NCBI GenBank assembly: GCA_964019135.1
Contig: OZ025252.1
Coordinates: forward strand, 43,526,156-43,590,155
DNA length: 64,000 bases
Origin: Arenicola marina
Taxonomy: Eukaryota > Annelida > Polychaeta > Arenicolidae
Direction of reading: 5' to 3'
Shown here: positions 37,094-49,846 of the stretch, piece after piece
Layout of the letters: every line of letters starts with the position of its first letter
Position numbering within the stretch: position 1 is the stretch's first letter
The notes under the pieces: model-generated
What the model was told of the DNA's origin: nothing
Database searches by the model: none
The model's input: the letters and a program-made list of their open reading frames with translations, nothing else
Position numbers and translations under genes: made by a program

Positions 37094-37772
37094 GTGCGTT
37101 ATGATTGGACACGTTATGATTATCCGGAATGCCAGTTCGAAATAAGACTTATTAAAACGTCAATAAAGGTCATGTGAACATATTGATGGCAGGTCCATGG
37201 GGCACATTATCACTGATTATGCGGGCACATTAAGCGGCTCTCCATCGCGTCCGCACCTATCTTCTATATTTATAGGCCTTGTTGAATGTGAAACCGGCCT
37301 GGCGTAAGAAAGCGTATAGTGCTTAAAGTCCGGCCCACCTTCGCATCCCTCAAAATAATATTATACGAATAATAAATAATACTGAAACCGGGTTTTTGAT
37401 ACTCTCTCTGCAAATGCTAATACATGGTGAGCATAGATTATTAGATATAAGAGAAAAATGCTTCAATTTTTTTTTTCGTTTCCATTCTATCGATTACCGG
37501 CGAAAGCGACTAATCTTTAGATATTTGTTTACATTACTCACCATTAATCATCAACGATTTATCCTCATAAACTACGTTTATAAAAACCTATTTGATGGAT
37601 TATACGGTAAAAAAACACGCCTGCCTCATGATTTGAACACACGAACCTACGATCTGAAGTCGCAAGCTCTATCCACTGCGCTAACAGGGCACTGAGCAAT
37701 TCGTTACGTTTTAGTACGTCTTATTTCGAACTGGCATTCCGGATAATCATAACGTGTCCAATCATAACGCAC
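37094..37772. mobile_element. 679-bp inverted-repeat MITE
   Basis: Perfect terminal inverted repeats of about 55 bp starting GTGCGTTATGATTGGACACG, at 37094-37148 and inverted at 37718-37772. The similarity continues imperfectly inward. No coding capacity. No clear target-site duplication. It sits inside the large insertion and holds a tRNA-like sequence near its right end. Confidence 0.8.
37619..37692 (-). repeat. tRNA-like pseudogene/SINE fragment
   Basis: On the minus strand, box A TAGCGCAGTGG (complement of 37673-37683) and a degraded box B (complement of 37630-37640). The anticodon stem pairs well around a CTTCAGA loop. The acceptor and T stems are mismatched, so not a functional tRNA. 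Confidence 0.5.
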
Positions 37773-38722
37773 TGAGGGTAGAAAGGCCATAACTCACGTA
37801 AACCAAGGTCCCATTCACCACGTTCCCCCGCTTTTGAAAACAAAACGGCCAAATCTAAAATAATCATTTCAAGAAGGAAACAATAAAATTACCTTTCATA
37901 TTTAATACAGCAAAATATTGCCTTGTATAAAATATAGATACCGTGTGTTAATAGACATAGGCTGGGTCTCAGACTTGAGTTGCATAAATGCGCAGCCCAT
38001 TTGCCCCTTGCATTTTCCAGCGTCACCAACGATATAGCGTATTAGGTTGATGTCAGAGAGTGATAACGAACCAGATGACCCCTACAAGCAGACTTTGGAT
38101 CTACCAAAAGCAGGCCAATGACGCAGTGCAACTAAAAAATGCAGACCGACTTTTATGTCACTAAATGTCACAAAAGAATGATAAAAATTGCATCATTTTG
38201 CAGTAGCGATCTCCCGTACGGCTGCATAATAAAAATACAAGGTTGCAACCTTATCCCCGGTTCCAGGGCACCCGCTAATTTGCCATAGGGATAGCCATGT
38301 TATGTTGTAAATTTGAGTTTTTTGTCGCCAGGGTATAGGGGGCACGGTAGCACGTACGGTCCGTTAAGATGAGACTTTGAGGCGAGTTGGTTGTAAAATG
38401 TGTCGCTCGATAATGCGCATCTTTCATAAGTTGTCCATACGGCAAGTTCCCTGGGACTTCCCATGTTATGGCCCTCCATCTCTCACGACGGAAAAAAAAT
38501 GTTGTGTATTTCACAAGTGCCTTCGTCAAACATTACCAAGATTTTTTTCAGTCTGTGGTTCGACATGGTACCCAGTAGCCACAGTGCGTACCATACGGCA
38601 TTCAAGTAAGAAAAGACGTCACAAGGTTTTTTCGGTGACGTCATGTGACCTTATGTCGGCGTTTCCATGGCATTGGAACTACGATTACTTCTGTCAGCAC
38701 CTCAGCCTACGGCTGTCTTGTT
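37773..38722 (+). repeat. Diverged 3.28-kb unit, right part with Helentron 3' terminus
   Basis: Several stretches parallel the 3.28-kb units, for example GGTACCCAGTAGCC near 38570 against GGTACCCAGTAACC near 4420, and TGACGTCATGTGAC near 38640. It ends in the family terminus, ACTTCTGTCAGC (38687-38698) plus hairpin (38703-38715), at the right border of the insertion. Confidence 0.7.
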
Positions 38723-40138
38723 TATTTAAAACTGCTCATACAATTTAACGGTATAAAAAGAATTAGTGCCCCAGTTTGTGCGTTACGAATCGGGTGGGTG
38801 CGAAAATATGTGTTGCTTGCTTTTGTCCAGTCAGGCATTCCTATAAAATCGTGACGTAAGTTGAAGATGAAACATTGATCTGTCCGTTATGCATGTGGTC
38901 AGTTCTACCAGACCGTCGGAAGCGTTGTATTTTGGGGTCTGATCAGTCTATATAAGGAACACTTTTACGTAACCATAGTAACCGCTCGCAGACATGTAAG
39001 CCCACAAAACACATTAGCTCGCCAGACACTGACAGTCACTCATGAAAGCGCCGCATTCTGGTTGATGAACTGTCTAATCGCTCATGTATCACATTAACCT
39101 CCTATGGTGGTTATAATTCTGATATACGCATTGAAATTCAGGCACAGGTCACAGCATTAAAGTAAAGCATAAGTATCCCGGTCTCGTGGGGTCTCGATCA
39201 TATCCCATGGTGACTGTACAGCCACTGTATAGCGTCATCACCATTTACACGATGGAGCGGGAATGTAGTGATATAGTATACTGAAAGCTTATTTTTATAT
39301 AACGCAGTTAAAACGAAGCATAGCAACACGTGGGTAGATTGAATATTAAACAAGTTTATTTCATGGTACATATATGCACATGTGATGTAAGCGCACAAAT
39401 CATTAATTGACAACAAAAAAACTTGCAGGGAGACTAGTGCCACGGTTTACCCCGCCAGCGGGTTTAAAAGATAGTCGGAAAACAAACGAATTAATTCACA
39501 TATAAACCATACCCACATAAACGATCAATCCATGTAAATTTACTCTTCTAACGCGTGTGAAGTGAATAAACGAACAAATATCGCAGAATATGGGGGAAGA
39601 TAGTAAAATAGGGGCCCATGTTATATGTTCTTTATGATTAATAAGGGTACACACAGTGTATGATGGATACCGGAAACATAGGTACTCATCTTGGAATGTG
39701 TGTAGGGTATTTATCACCACGCGCCACTTAAAACAACAGCCTGTGGCACGTATATATGTTTATATATATATAGGCCCAGCCAATCAGTAGGTGATGGGGT
39801 CGATCACATCCTACTCTCGTAACACTCCATTTAGACGACGTCTTCGCTTTACATTTATTTTACACCAGATATGTTATCAACGTCCATGCCCCTTATTAGG
39901 TCTATACATTCGATTGCGTTGGGGGTTTCAAATCAATCGACCGGTTTATATGGAGCAATCTAGCTACTCTAGATATGTTAATGGCAATCACGCGATGAGC
40001 CGCCGGTAGCAACGGCTTACAGATTTGTCGATAAGCGGAGTAATCGGGCCATCACATTTTATAAAACGATTAACAGGATGAAAGGAGAGACGGGTGCAGA
40101 TAAACAGGTCTACGAGTTTTCTTTTTGGAAGGTGTGGT
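38723..40138. other. H3-H2A spacer, unit A right half
   Basis: Histone spacer resuming after the insertion and nearly identical to 45544-46955 and 51536-52951. It contains a TATATAAG at 38949-38956 with no gene after it and a TATATATATA run near 39766 beside a CCAAT. Open frames of 72-84 aa are conserved only as far as the whole spacer is. Confidence 0.7.
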
Positions 40139-40154
40139 GGTCTTGAAAAAGACC
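40117..40154 (-). promoter_or_regulatory. Histone mRNA 3' stem-loop (H2A, unit B)
   Basis: Minus-strand hairpin at 40139-40154 with the purine-rich element at 40117-40126, 26 bases after the H2A stop codon. Confidence 0.93.
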
Positions 40155-40180
40155 GTTGTGTTGAGTCGGACCAAAGCTGT

Positions 40181-40555
40181 TTAGTGAGCTTTCTGGGTCT
40201 TCTTGGGCAGGAGCACAGCCTGGATGTTAGGCAGCACACCACCCTGGGCGATGGTCACACCTGACAGAAGCTTGTTCAACTCCTCGTCGTTACGGATGGC
40301 CAGCTGCAGATGACGGGGGATGATCCTGGTCTTCTTGTTGTCACGGGCAGCGTTTCCTGCCAACTCGAGAACCTCAGCTGCGAGGTACTCCATGACGGCG
40401 GCCAGGTACACGGGGGCACCGGCTCCGACACGCTCGGCATAGTTGCCCTTGCGCAGATGACGGTGGATGCGGCCCACGGGGAACTGAAGCCCAGCACGGG
40501 ATGACCGGGTCTTGCTCTTTCCCTTCGCCTTTCCTCCCTTTCCACGTCCAGACAT
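40181..40555 (-). CDS. H2A: Histone H2A (unit B)
   Basis: Complete intronless H2A of 124 aa. It has the [20 protein letters not shown] tail, [20 protein letters not shown] at the start of the fold, acidic-patch residues in NDEELNKLL and the C-terminus PKKTQKAH. It dimerises with H2B and contributes the nucleosome acidic patch. No H2A.Z or H2A.X signature (no SQ motif at the C-terminus). The ATG at 40555 lies 230 bp from the divergent H2B start. The protein is identical to those of units C and D. Confidence 0.98.
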   Translation of the reverse strand: MSGRGKGGKAKGKSKTRSSRAGLQFPVGRIHRHLRKGNYAERVGAGAPVYLAAVMEYLAAEVLELAGNAARDNKKTRIIPRHLQLAIRNDEELNKLLSGVTIAQGGVLPNIQAVLLPKKTQKAH

Positions 40556-40786
40556 GATGAGTAGAGTGAGTAGTGATCTTCGATCCGCACACGGAGAGTG
40601 AGAATGAGAAGTGTGAGCGCTAGTCGGCGTGCCGCTCTCTTATATAGGCCGCTGCGTGTGGCAGTGGGCGAGCTGAGTTGCCTGCCACGCCGCGGTAGTC
40701 AGCCTGCCACGCGGGCGCTGTATATAAAGGTGAGCAACTCGCTTGGCCACCACATTCTCTCAGTCTACTCGCTACCGAGAATAATC
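40556..40786. promoter_or_regulatory. Divergent H2A/H2B promoter, unit B
   Basis: TATATA at 40641-40646 (H2A side) and TATATAAA at 40721-40728 (H2B side). Intact although the H2B gene it drives is interrupted. Confidence 0.82.
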
Positions 40787-42011
40787 ATGCCGCCCAAGGC
40801 TGCGTCTAAAGCCCCGTTCACACGATGCGATTTGTCGTAAGTTTGGGCCCTTGCCACAAATGCTACGACAAACCTGACGACCAAACTGCCGACAATTCGA
40901 AACTTTCTGAAATAGGACATGCTCTAAAACTTGCGACAAATCGGAAGAACTCAGGGAGCCTCAACCAATCAGCGCCGGGCATGACGTGACGTCATTTTTG
41001 TAAACGACTTCCAAGATGGCGACCAACAAGAAAGGGAAGCTTGACACCACGCTCAATATTGAGGAAACCGAGATGTTTGTTGGGCTTGTGCGAGACAACG
41101 AAGTCTTGTGGAATTCATCATCCCCCGTATACTTGAAGTCCGGCATGCGGAAATTGGCCTTGAAAGCCATAGCCGCGAAAATTGGCAGAAACTTAAAGTT
41201 AAGAATTTCCCTGGTGGTCTTCATTTCTTTTTGGAGGGGGTGCAGGGTTAGAATGCTTGATCTCTGGATATGACAGGGTAGGAGAGTCTTCTATTGTAAT
41301 GAAGGTATAAATAAAAAGTTGGGATAAATTAGTCATGTAGGCGCAAATAAGCACTAAGGGACTATTATCTGCTAGAGATAGCTTTATAATTTTTAGTCGA
41401 GTGACGAAGGCCAACCCTTTCCACCCTGGAGTCAGGTCGCTTAATCCGCGCTGTGCCGGCTTCGCGCCATCTGGATGTGCTCACTTGGGTGACATGTACC
41501 AGTTAACCAGGGCAGGGGGTCAGAAGGCCCTGTCACGTGACTACCTGGTCGTGTCAGCCTGTCTAAAGTTGTGTCTGACCGTGTGAACCGTCATCAGACT
41601 GAAGTTTCGACCGATCGTAAAGACCGGCGTAAGATTTCTCGCATCGTGTGAACGGGGCTTAAGGGATCGAAGAAGGCCGCCAGCAAGGCAAAGGCCGCCC
41701 GTACCGGGGACAAGAAGAAGCGCAGGAGGAGGAGGGAGAGCTACAGCATCTACATCTACAAGGTGCTGAAGCAGGTTCACCCCGACACTGGAATCTCCAG
41801 CAAGGCCATGAGCATCATGAACTCCTTCGTCAACGACATCTTTGAGCGCATTGCCGCCGAGTCCTCCCGCCTGGCCCACTACAACCGCCGCTCCACCATC
41901 ACCAGCAGAGAGATCCAGACGGCTGTCCGTCTCCTTCTGCCTGGCGAGTTGGCCAAGCACGCCGTGAGCGAGGGCACCAAGGCTGTGACCAAGTACACCA
42001 GCTCCAAGTAA
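40787..42011 (+). pseudogene. H2B: Histone H2B interrupted by a transposon (unit B)
   Basis: The first 23 bases of H2B (MPPKAAS and part of the next Lys codon, 40787-40809) are followed by an 850-bp insertion. The reading frame resumes at 41663 and runs to the stop at 42009-42011. Apart from the insertion, the remaining coding sequence is intact and encodes NDIFERI like unit A. The insertion introduces stop codons in frame, so a normal H2B can be made only if it is excised or spliced. The downstream Met at 41763 would give only the last 82 residues, lacking the tail. Classed as a pseudogene, apparently a recent one. Confidence 0.93.
40810..41659. mobile_element. PIF/Harbinger-type non-autonomous element
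   Basis: 850 bp with terminal inverted repeats AGCCCCGTTCACACGATGCG (left) and its complement (right), flanked by TAA/TAA (40807-40809, 41660-41662). A 3-bp TWA duplication is the hallmark of PIF/Harbinger. The interior at 41016-41200 encodes a fragment starting MATNKKGKLD with ETEMFVGLVRDNEVLWN, like the MADF/Myb-type DNA-binding partner protein of animal Harbingers. No transposase remains. Confidence 0.85.
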
Positions 42012-42041
42012 ACGGCTTGCCGCTTCGCTGCCAAAACCAAC

Positions 42042-42080
42042 GGTCTTTTTCAAGACCACCACACCTTCCAAAAAGAAAAC
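42042..42080 (+). promoter_or_regulatory. Histone mRNA 3' stem-loop (H2B, unit B)
   Basis: Canonical hairpin at 42042-42057 and AAAAAGAAAA just after it. Retained behind the interrupted gene. Confidence 0.92.
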
Positions 42081-43253
<1,173 letters not shown>

Positions 43254-43289
43254 GCTGTCAACCCTTGCGGTCAGCTTATCACAACAAAC

Positions 43290-43328
43290 GGTCTTTTTCA
43301 AGACCACCACATCCTCCAAAAAGAAAAT
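43290..43328 (+). promoter_or_regulatory. Histone mRNA 3' stem-loop (H4, unit B)
   Basis: Canonical hairpin at 43290-43305 followed by AAAAAGAAAA. Confidence 0.93.
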
Positions 43329-43845
43329 CGATGTGAATGCTTTCATTGCGTTGTTGACTGGTAATAATAATTAATCCACCACCTTTGTTCCCTTAACGTT
43401 TACGTAAACTTAGGCACACCGCATATTAAGTAAGCAATTAATAATAATCAGCCAACTTACCTAAGCTATAGACTATAACACTTAGACCTGAGAGAAATTA
43501 ACTAGTGCGATTACTTACTGGGGGGGGGGGGGGGGGGCTGAAATCCCGCAGCAATTAATAACAATCCTCCAACTTACCTAATCTATAGACTAAGTATATA
43601 ACACTTAGATCTGAGAGAAATTAGTGCGATTACTGGGGGACTGAAATTCAGCAGCTCTGTATGTATACAGCTGGCTCGCCGTTAGACATTAAGCTTGATG
43701 GCATACTGATTTGAAATCAAACTCTTGTCTGCATAGGACTGATCTCGTATGACAGCACACTTGTTGCAATGCTAAAGACTGGGCGTAATCACGTAACGTG
43801 CTATCTCAGCATATTGATTTTAAATAACACATAGACTGCCATCTT
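43329..43845. other. H4-H3 spacer, left part, unit B
   Basis: Non-coding. It contains two diverged tandem copies of a segment of about 110 bp (43430-43540 and 43550-43640, each with CCAACTTACCTAA-like and ACACTTAGA-like blocks) separated by a long poly-G run at about 43521-43537. Confidence 0.65.
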
Positions 43846-43854
43846 CATAGACCT

Positions 43855-44583
43855 TTGGCGCAAGTGCCCCCAGGCAAGCCCGCTTCTCTAGGGGCACAAC
43901 GGTAACAATGTTAAAATCCTTCGACGTTAGTAGGGAATCGACTGTAGCTTTTATTATAATGCGGGCGCGTACAATAATAGTGCTAACGTATTATATATAC
44001 CTTGTTCTATCATCTGAGATCAAAAAAGTGTGTCGACACTAGGTTGTTTCGATTATATTTTCGCGAAGAAATGTTGGAGCACACAACTGTTCCCGACCAG
44101 CCATCCGCCATATTTGTTTTTGGCGGATGTCGGTACCTGTGAATGCGAGTTGGTTCCTCCTCTCCGTTAGCATATGACTCTCCGCTAGAGGGCCTTGTCA
44201 GTCGCTCACTTTGAACTTAACGACAATAGCAGCGCCCTCTTTCACAGGTCATTGACTGTTACAAAGTTTGGGACCCAGGCTACATATGGTTCAAATGGTG
44301 GCGGGATTCGCCAGGTGGCGCTGCATATACATGGCGGTTGGTGGGGAAAAGTCGCATGCTCCAACATTTGTTCGCGAAAATATGACTGGAACAATCTAGT
44401 GTTGACACACTTTCTTGATGTCAGAAGATAGAACAAGGTATATAGAATACGTAAGCACTATTATTGTACGCGCCCGCATTATAATAAAAGCTACAGTCGA
44501 TTCCCTACTAACGTCGAAGGATTTTAACATTGTTACCGTTGTGCCCCTAGAGAAGCGGGCTTGCCTGGGGGCACTTGCGCCAA
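43855..44583. mobile_element. 729-bp Mutator-like MITE, unit B
   Basis: Long terminal inverted repeats starting TTGGCGCAAGTGCCCCCAGG (left) with the complement at the right, covering about 130-190 bp each side. Flanked by a perfect 9-bp duplication CATAGACCT (43846-43854 and 44584-44592). Nine-base duplications are typical of Mutator-like elements. No coding capacity. Confidence 0.88.
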
Positions 44584-44920
44584 CATAGACCTCAGCTCTT
44601 GATGTTATAGGCCTTGCACGGTCTGGGCTTCCGACAAACCATACACTTTTGCCGATAGACAGTAGCGCGAGGCGCCGGCCACCGGGCCCCCCACCCCCTG
44701 TTCTTGCTCACTGCCCGACCTCGGACCTAGGGCGCCGGGGGCCTACCTAGGTCGCGCGGGCGGTGGCTGAACCCACCCGGCCGAGGCCGCGAGAGGCGAG
44801 CCGAGGCCGGTGAGCAATATCATTCACGCGGTCGCGAAACGAGCGAAGCAGGGGATTGAAATGTGTGGCAGGTACGGGGCTAAGGGAGAGGGTGGGGCGC
44901 GGCCGGTCGACCTTTCCTAG
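44584..44920. other. GC-rich H3 upstream region, unit B
   Basis: Non-coding. GC-rich sequence conserved in all three H3-bearing units immediately before the CCAAT box. Confidence 0.6.
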
Positions 44921-44989
44921 CCAATCAGAAGCTCGGTAAAGGCCCGCCATTTGACGAACGTCACTGCCACGGTTAGAGCCAATTTAAAA
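44921..44989 (+). promoter_or_regulatory. H3 promoter, unit B
   Basis: CCAAT at 44921-44925 and TATA-like TTTAAAA at 44983-44989. Confidence 0.75.
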
Positions 44990-45028
44990 GCGCCATACAC
45001 GTGTGTTGAGCACATTCAGTTTCACTGA

Positions 45029-45448
<420 letters not shown>

Positions 45449-45481
45449 ACAGGCCTGCTCCACCGGCAACACTCCCCAAAC

Positions 45482-45520
45482 GGTCTTTTTCAAGACCACC
45501 ACATCTTCCAAAAAGAAAAC
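45482..45520 (+). promoter_or_regulatory. Histone mRNA 3' stem-loop (H3, unit B)
   Basis: Canonical hairpin at 45482-45497 and AAAAAGAAAA downstream. Confidence 0.93.
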
Positions 45521-45535
45521 CGCTTGCTCTGCTTT

Positions 45536-45555
45536 CCTTTGTTTATTTAAAACTG
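45536..45555. other. Empty insertion site of the 35-kb element (unit B)
   Basis: CCTTTGTT joined to TATTTAAAACTG. In unit A these two halves lie at 3468-3475 and 38723 onward. The same empty site is present in unit C around 51528-51547. Confidence 0.92.
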
Positions 45556-46955
45556 CTCATACAATTTAACGGTATAAAAAGAATTAGTGCCCCAGTTTGT
45601 GCGTTACGAATCGGGTGGGTGCGAAAATATGTGTTGCTTGCTTTTGTCCAGTCAGGCATCCCTATAAAATCGGGACGTAAGTTGAAGATGAAACATTGAT
45701 CTTTCCGTTATGCATGTGGTCAGTTCTACCAAACCGTCGGAAACGTTGTATTTTGGGGTCTGATCAGTCTATATAAGGAACACTTTTACGTAACCATAGT
45801 AACCGCTCGCAGACATGTAACCCCACAAAACACATTAGCTCGCCAAACACTGACAGTCACTCATGAAAGCGCCGCATTCTGGTTGATGAACTGTCTAACC
45901 GCTCATGTATAACATTAACCTCCTATGGTGGTTATAATTCTGATATACGCATTGAAATTCAGGCACAGGTCACAGCATTAAAGTAAAGCATAAGTATCCC
46001 GGTCTCGTGGCGTCTCGATCATATCCCATGGTGACTGTACAGCCACTGTATAGCGTCATCACCATTTACACGATGGAGCGGGAATGTAGGGATATAGTAT
46101 ACTGAAAGCTTATTTTTATATAACGCAGTTAAAACGAAGCATAGCAACACGTGGGTCAGAATGAATATTAAACAAGTTTATTTCATGGTACATATATGCA
46201 CATGGGATGTAACAAATCATTAATTGACAACAACAAAACTTGCATGGAGACTAGTGCCACGGTTTACCCCGCCAGCGGGTTCAAAAGTTAGTCGGAAAAC
46301 AAACGAATTCATTCACATATAAACCATACCCACATAAATGATCCATCCATGTAAATTTACTCTTCTAACGCGTGTGAAGTAAATAAACACGCAAATATCG
46401 CAGAATATGGGGGAAGATAGTAAAATAGGGGCCCATGTTATGTGTTCTTTATGATTAATAAGGGTACACACAGTGTATGATGGATACCGGAAACATAGGT
46501 ACTCATCTTGGAATGTGTGTAGGGTATTTATCACCACGCGCCACTTAAAACAACAGCCTGTGGCACGTATATATGTTTATATATATATAGGCCCAGCCAA
46601 TCAGTAGGTGATGGGGTCGATCACATCCTACTCTCGTAACACTCCATTTAGACGACGTCTTCGCTTTACATTTATTTTACACCAGATATGTTATCAACGT
46701 CCATGCCCCTTATTAGGTCTATACATTCGATTGCGTTGGGGGTTTCAAATCAATCGACCGGTTTATATGGAGCAATCTAGCTACTCTAGATATGTTAATG
46801 GCAATCACGCGATGAGCCGCCGGTAGCAACGGCTTACAGATTTGTCGATAAGCGGAGTAATCGGGCCATCACATTTTATAAAACGATTAACAGGATGAAA
46901 GGAGAGACGGGTGCAGATAAACAGGTCTACGAGTTTTCTTTTTGGAAGGTGTGGT
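45556..46955. other. H3-H2A spacer, unit B to C
   Basis: Non-coding spacer matching 38735-40138 with few differences. It includes the orphan TATATAAG at 45770-45777. No H1 gene or other coding region. Confidence 0.7.
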
Positions 46956-46971
46956 GGTCTTGAAAAAGACC
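46956..46971 (-). promoter_or_regulatory. Histone mRNA 3' stem-loop (H2A, unit C)
   Basis: Minus-strand canonical hairpin with the purine-rich element immediately to its left on the plus strand (about 46934-46943). Confidence 0.92.
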
Positions 46972-46997
46972 GTTGTGTTGAGTCGGACCAAAGCTGT

Positions 46998-47372
46998 TTA
47001 GTGAGCTTTCTGGGTCTTCTTGGGCAGGAGCACAGCCTGGATGTTAGGCAGCACACCACCCTGGGCGATGGTCACACCTGACAGAAGCTTGTTCAACTCC
47101 TCGTCGTTACGGATGGCCAGCTGCAGATGACGGGGGATGATCCTGGTCTTCTTGTTGTCACGGGCAGCGTTTCCTGCCAACTCGAGAACCTCAGCTGCGA
47201 GGTACTCCATGACGGCGGCCAGGTACACGGGGGCACCGGCTCCGACACGCTCGGCATAGTTGCCCTTGCGCAGATGACGGTGGATGCGGCCCACGGGGAA
47301 CTGAAGCCCAGCACGGGATGACCGGGTCTTGCTCTTTCCCTTCGCCTTTCCTCCCTTTCCACGTCCAGACAT
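46998..47372 (-). CDS. H2A: Histone H2A (unit C)
   Basis: Complete 124-aa H2A, identical in protein to units B and D. It reads from the ATG at 47372 to the stop at 46998-47000, divergent from H2B at 47604 with a 231-bp promoter between them. The 3' stem-loop lies 26 bases beyond the stop. Nothing unusual in the coding sequence. Units B and C are almost identical here, which points to recent duplication or gene conversion. Confidence 0.98.
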   Translation of the reverse strand: MSGRGKGGKAKGKSKTRSSRAGLQFPVGRIHRHLRKGNYAERVGAGAPVYLAAVMEYLAAEVLELAGNAARDNKKTRIIPRHLQLAIRNDEELNKLLSGVTIAQGGVLPNIQAVLLPKKTQKAH

Positions 47373-47603
47373 GATGAGTAGAGTGAGTAGTGATCTTCGA
47401 TCCGCACACGGAGAGTGAGAATGAGAAGTGTGAGCGCTAGTCGGCGTGCCGCTCTCTTATATAGGCCGCTGCGTGTGGCAGTGGGCGAGCTGAGTTGCCT
47501 GCCACGCCGCGGTAGTCAGCCTGCCACGCGGGCGCTGTATATAAAGGTGAGCAACTCGCTTGGCCACCACATTCTCTCAGTCTACTCGCTACCGAGAATA
47601 ATC
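47373..47603. promoter_or_regulatory. Divergent H2A/H2B promoter, unit C
   Basis: Same two TATA boxes as unit B: TATATA near 47458 facing H2A and TATATAAA near 47538 facing H2B. Confidence 0.82.
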
Positions 47604-47975
47604 ATGCCGCCCAAGGCTGCGTCTAAGGGATCGAAGAAGGCCGCCAGCAAGGCAAAGGCCGCCCGTACCGGGGACAAGAAGAAGCGCAGGAGGAGGAGGG
47701 AGAGCTACAGCATCTACATCTACAAGGTGCTGAAGCAGGTTCACCCCGACACTGGAATCTCCAGCAAGGCCATGAGCATCATGAACTCCTTCGTCAACGA
47801 CCTCTTTGAGCGCATTGCCGCCGAGTCCTCCCGCCTGGCCCACTACAACCGCCGCTCCACCATCACCAGCAGAGAGATCCAGACGGCTGTCCGTCTCCTT
47901 CTGCCTGGCGAGTTGGCCAAGCACGCCGTGAGCGAGGGCACCAAGGCTGTGACCAAGTACACCAGCTCCAAGTAA
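47604..47975 (+). CDS. H2B: Histone H2B (unit C)
   Basis: Complete 123-aa H2B, the uninterrupted equivalent of the broken gene in unit B. A longer open frame begins at 47415 in the promoter, but the ATG at 47604 is the conserved histone start and follows the TATA box correctly. It carries Leu instead of Ile in NDLFERI, shared with unit D. The remaining sequence matches unit A. The stem-loop begins 31 bases after the stop. Confidence 0.97.
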   Translation: MPPKAASKGSKKAASKAKAARTGDKKKRRRRRESYSIYIYKVLKQVHPDTGISSKAMSIMNSFVNDLFERIAAESSRLAHYNRRSTITSREIQTAVRLLLPGELAKHAVSEGTKAVTKYTSSK

Positions 47976-48005
47976 ACGGCTTGCCGCTTCGCTGCCAAAA
48001 CCAAC

Positions 48006-48044
48006 GGTCTTTTTCAAGACCACCACACCTTCCAAAAAGAAAAC
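48006..48044 (+). promoter_or_regulatory. Histone mRNA 3' stem-loop (H2B, unit C)
   Basis: Canonical hairpin at 48006-48021 followed by AAAAAGAAAA. Confidence 0.93.
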
Positions 48045-49246
<1,202 letters not shown>

Positions 49247-49282
49247 GCTGTCAACCCTTGCGGTCAGCTTATCACAACAAAC

Positions 49283-49321
49283 GGTCTTTTTCAAGACCAC
49301 CACATCCTCCAAAAAGAAAAT
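49283..49321 (+). promoter_or_regulatory. Histone mRNA 3' stem-loop (H4, unit C)
   Basis: Canonical hairpin at 49283-49298 and AAAAAGAAAA. Confidence 0.93.
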
Positions 49322-49837
49322 CGATGTGAATGCTTTCATTGCGTTGTTGACTGGTAATAATAATTAATACACCACCTTTGTTCCCTTAACGTTTACGTAA
49401 ACTTAGGCACACCGCATATTAAGTAAGCAATTAATAATAATCAGCCAACTTACCTAAGCTATAGACTATAACACTTAGACCTGAGAGAAATTAACTAGTG
49501 CGATTACTTACTGGGGGGGGGGGGGGGGGCTGAAATCCCGCAGCAATTAATAACAATCCTCCAACTTACCTAATCTATAGACTAAGTATATAACACTTAG
49601 ATCTGAGAGAAATTAGTGCGATTACTGGGGGACTGAAATTCAGCAGCTCTGTATGTATACAGCTGGCTCGCCGTTAGACATTAAGCTTGATGGCATACTG
49701 ATTTGAAATCAAACTCTTGTCTGCATAGGACTGATCTCGTATGACAGCACACTTGTTGCAATGCTAAAGACTGGGCGTAATCACGTAACGTGCTATCTCA
49801 GCATATTGATTTTAAATAACACATAGACTGCCATCTT
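49322..49837. other. H4-H3 spacer, left part, unit C
   Basis: Near-identical to 43329-43845, including the poly-G run (about 49513-49529). Non-coding. Confidence 0.65.
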
Positions 49838-49846
49838 CATAGATCT

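Larger units (their letters stand above)
3476..38722. mobile_element. 35-kb Helentron-like composite insertion
   Basis: Units B and C read CCTTTGTT then TATTTAAAACTG without interruption after the H3 stem-loop (45543/45544 and 51535/51536). In unit A the first half ends at 3475 and the second half resumes at 38723, so everything between is inserted. The left end is ACTGACAGAAGT. Near the right end is ACTTCTGTCAGC (38687-38698), then a CAGCC-TAC-GGCTG hairpin (38703-38715), then TCTTGTT. Asymmetric inverted termini, a 3' hairpin and insertion between two Ts are the known pattern of Helentron/Helitron2 elements. TTGTT occurs at both borders, so the exact right border is uncertain by up to 5 bases. 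Inside lie a Rep-helicase-endonuclease ORF and an RPA-like gene, plus nested elements. Whether this is one giant element or successive insertions cannot be decided by eye. Confidence 0.8.

Noticed and set aside
37619..37692. Selenocysteine or suppressor tRNA (anticodon reads TCA)
   Set aside because: Acceptor and T stems are mismatched and the length is that of an ordinary tRNA. Best explained as a tRNA-derived fragment.
40598..40840. Longer H2B with an N-terminal extension starting in the promoter (also at 47415)
   Set aside because: The extension spans the TATA boxes and 5' leader, and the H2B tail start MPPKAAS is conserved in all units.
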